Source: Chloroflexota bacterium (lineage in GTDB: Bacteria; Chloroflexota; Anaerolineae; Anaerolineales; Villigracilaceae). Taken from it: a stretch of DNA of 5,896 bases. The stretch lies in contig JAKAMM010000120.1 in the NCBI GenBank assembly GCA_021812905.1, positions 1 through 5,896 of the forward strand. The letters run 5' to 3'. Position 1 is the stretch's first letter, and each line of letters opens with the position of its first letter. Positions 5,564 through 5,896 of this stretch are shown here, piece by piece. The translations under genes were made by a program, and so were the position numbers. Under the pieces are notes generated by a model. It worked only from the letters and a program-made list of their open reading frames with translations, was not told where the DNA came from and did no database searches.

Positions 5564-5896
5564 ATACATCCACGCTACCTTCCCCAATGCAGCCCGTGCG
5601 ATTCAAAAAGGATCATTTTGGGCGAGCACTGATTGTCGGCGCGGTGCTGGAGGCGCTGATGATTGGCGGATTGATTTATTCCAATTTGTCCCAGCCGGTG
5701 ACGGTCAAGCCAAAACCCAGGATCATCGCGATCCACATGATCCAGCCGGCACCGCCGAAACCCAAGCCGGCTCCGCCGCCGCCAAAGCCCGTGGTGCAAC
5801 CAAAGCCGATTCCGAAACCCGTGCCCAAACCAACGCCACGACCGATTCCGCATCCGGTGCAGCATCATCCGTTGCCGCCCAAGCCGTTGCTCGCCA
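5560..5896 (+). CDS. tonB: TonB energy transducer, 5' part (runs off the window)
   Basis: The first 112 codons of a TonB-type protein, which links the inner-membrane proton-driven ExbB/ExbD motor to outer-membrane receptors. Residues 1-21 are a short basic cytoplasmic tail (RFKKDHFGR at 14-22). Residues about 23-43 are a single membrane helix, followed by a periplasmic linker rich in Pro and Lys (from about residue 50 to the window end: KPKPAPPPPKP, PKPIPKPVPKP and so on). The C-terminal domain that touches the receptor's TonB box lies beyond the window. The helix aligns well with E. coli TonB (GLIYSNLSQ against GLLYTSVHQ), and then Glu31 sits where E. coli has the conserved His20. An in-frame stop lies at 5551-5553, so the ATG at 5560 is the first possible ATG; Met10 is an alternative. 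GAGGA at 5543-5547 is the probable Shine-Dalgarno. It follows the phosphoesterase gene by 70 bases with no terminator, so they are probably co-transcribed. Other TonB-like proteins such as TolA are less likely, given the Pro-Lys linker and the receptor nearby. Confidence 0.85.
   Translation, partial: MNTSTLPSPMQPVRFKKDHFGRALIVGAVLEALMIGGLIYSNLSQPVTVKPKPRIIAIHMIQPAPPKPKPAPPPPKPVVQPKPIPKPVPKPTPRPIPHPVQHHPLPPKPLLA
5746..5896 (+). repeat. Pro-Lys low-complexity repeat in the tonB coding region
   Basis: From residue 63 on, nearly every second residue is Pro, with Lys, Val, Ile, Arg and His between (PKPIPKPVPKPTPRP at 81-95). At the DNA level this is a degenerate CCG/AAR/CCN repeat. It matches the extended periplasmic linker of TonB and is still running at the window end. 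Confidence 0.7.

Noticed and set aside
5575..5868. 97-codon - strand frame rich in Arg, His and Trp
   Set aside because: Exact reverse of the Pro-Lys repeat of tonB. The odd composition comes from complementing CCG/AAG codons.
1..5896. tRNA, rRNA, CRISPR array, insertion sequence or attachment site
   Set aside because: No regularly spaced repeats, transposase-like frame, terminal inverted repeats or tRNA-like fold were seen. Three genes and short gaps account for almost all of the window.

Overview
The window holds three genes on the + strand that look like a small envelope uptake locus of a Gram-negative bacterium. Order: a TonB-dependent outer-membrane receptor (58-2457), a secreted two-domain protein with a YncE/YVTN-type beta-propeller fused to an alkaline-phosphatase-superfamily phosphoesterase (2595-5489), and the 5' part of a TonB energy transducer (5560 to the window end). 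An outer-membrane barrel with a C-terminal Phe, Sec-type signal peptides and a TonB protein all require a diderm host. Moderate GC, the protein style and the gene set remind me of an acidophilic proteobacterium such as Acidithiobacillus. That is an impression, not a proof.

Layout. 1-57 is a short leader with a good Shine-Dalgarno for the receptor, inside a frame open to the window edge that stops in an ATGA overlap with the receptor start. 2458-2594 (137 bases) is the only substantial intergenic region and is densely structured. It holds a perfect 11-bp GC-rich hairpin just after the receptor stop, an abutting 15-bp A/T-rich hairpin or palindrome, a good match to a sigma-54 -24/-12 promoter, and the ribosome-binding site of the phosphoesterase gene. 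5490-5559 (70 bases) has no terminator-like hairpin, so the phosphoesterase and tonB genes are probably co-transcribed. A tiny open frame there overlaps both neighbours at stop/start codons.

How the genes may work together (inference). The receptor binds a ligand at the cell surface. The TonB protein, driven by an ExbB/ExbD motor not seen here, opens the receptor plug. The exported propeller-phosphoesterase acts on a phosphate ester or phosphorylated ligand in the periplasm or at the outer membrane. A dedicated TonB beside its own receptor and hydrolase suggests a self-contained, separately regulated import system, but the substrate cannot be read from the sequence. The most unusual points are the probable sigma-54 promoter beside a double hairpin, and a Glu in the TonB transmembrane helix where the well-known His of E. 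coli TonB would align.
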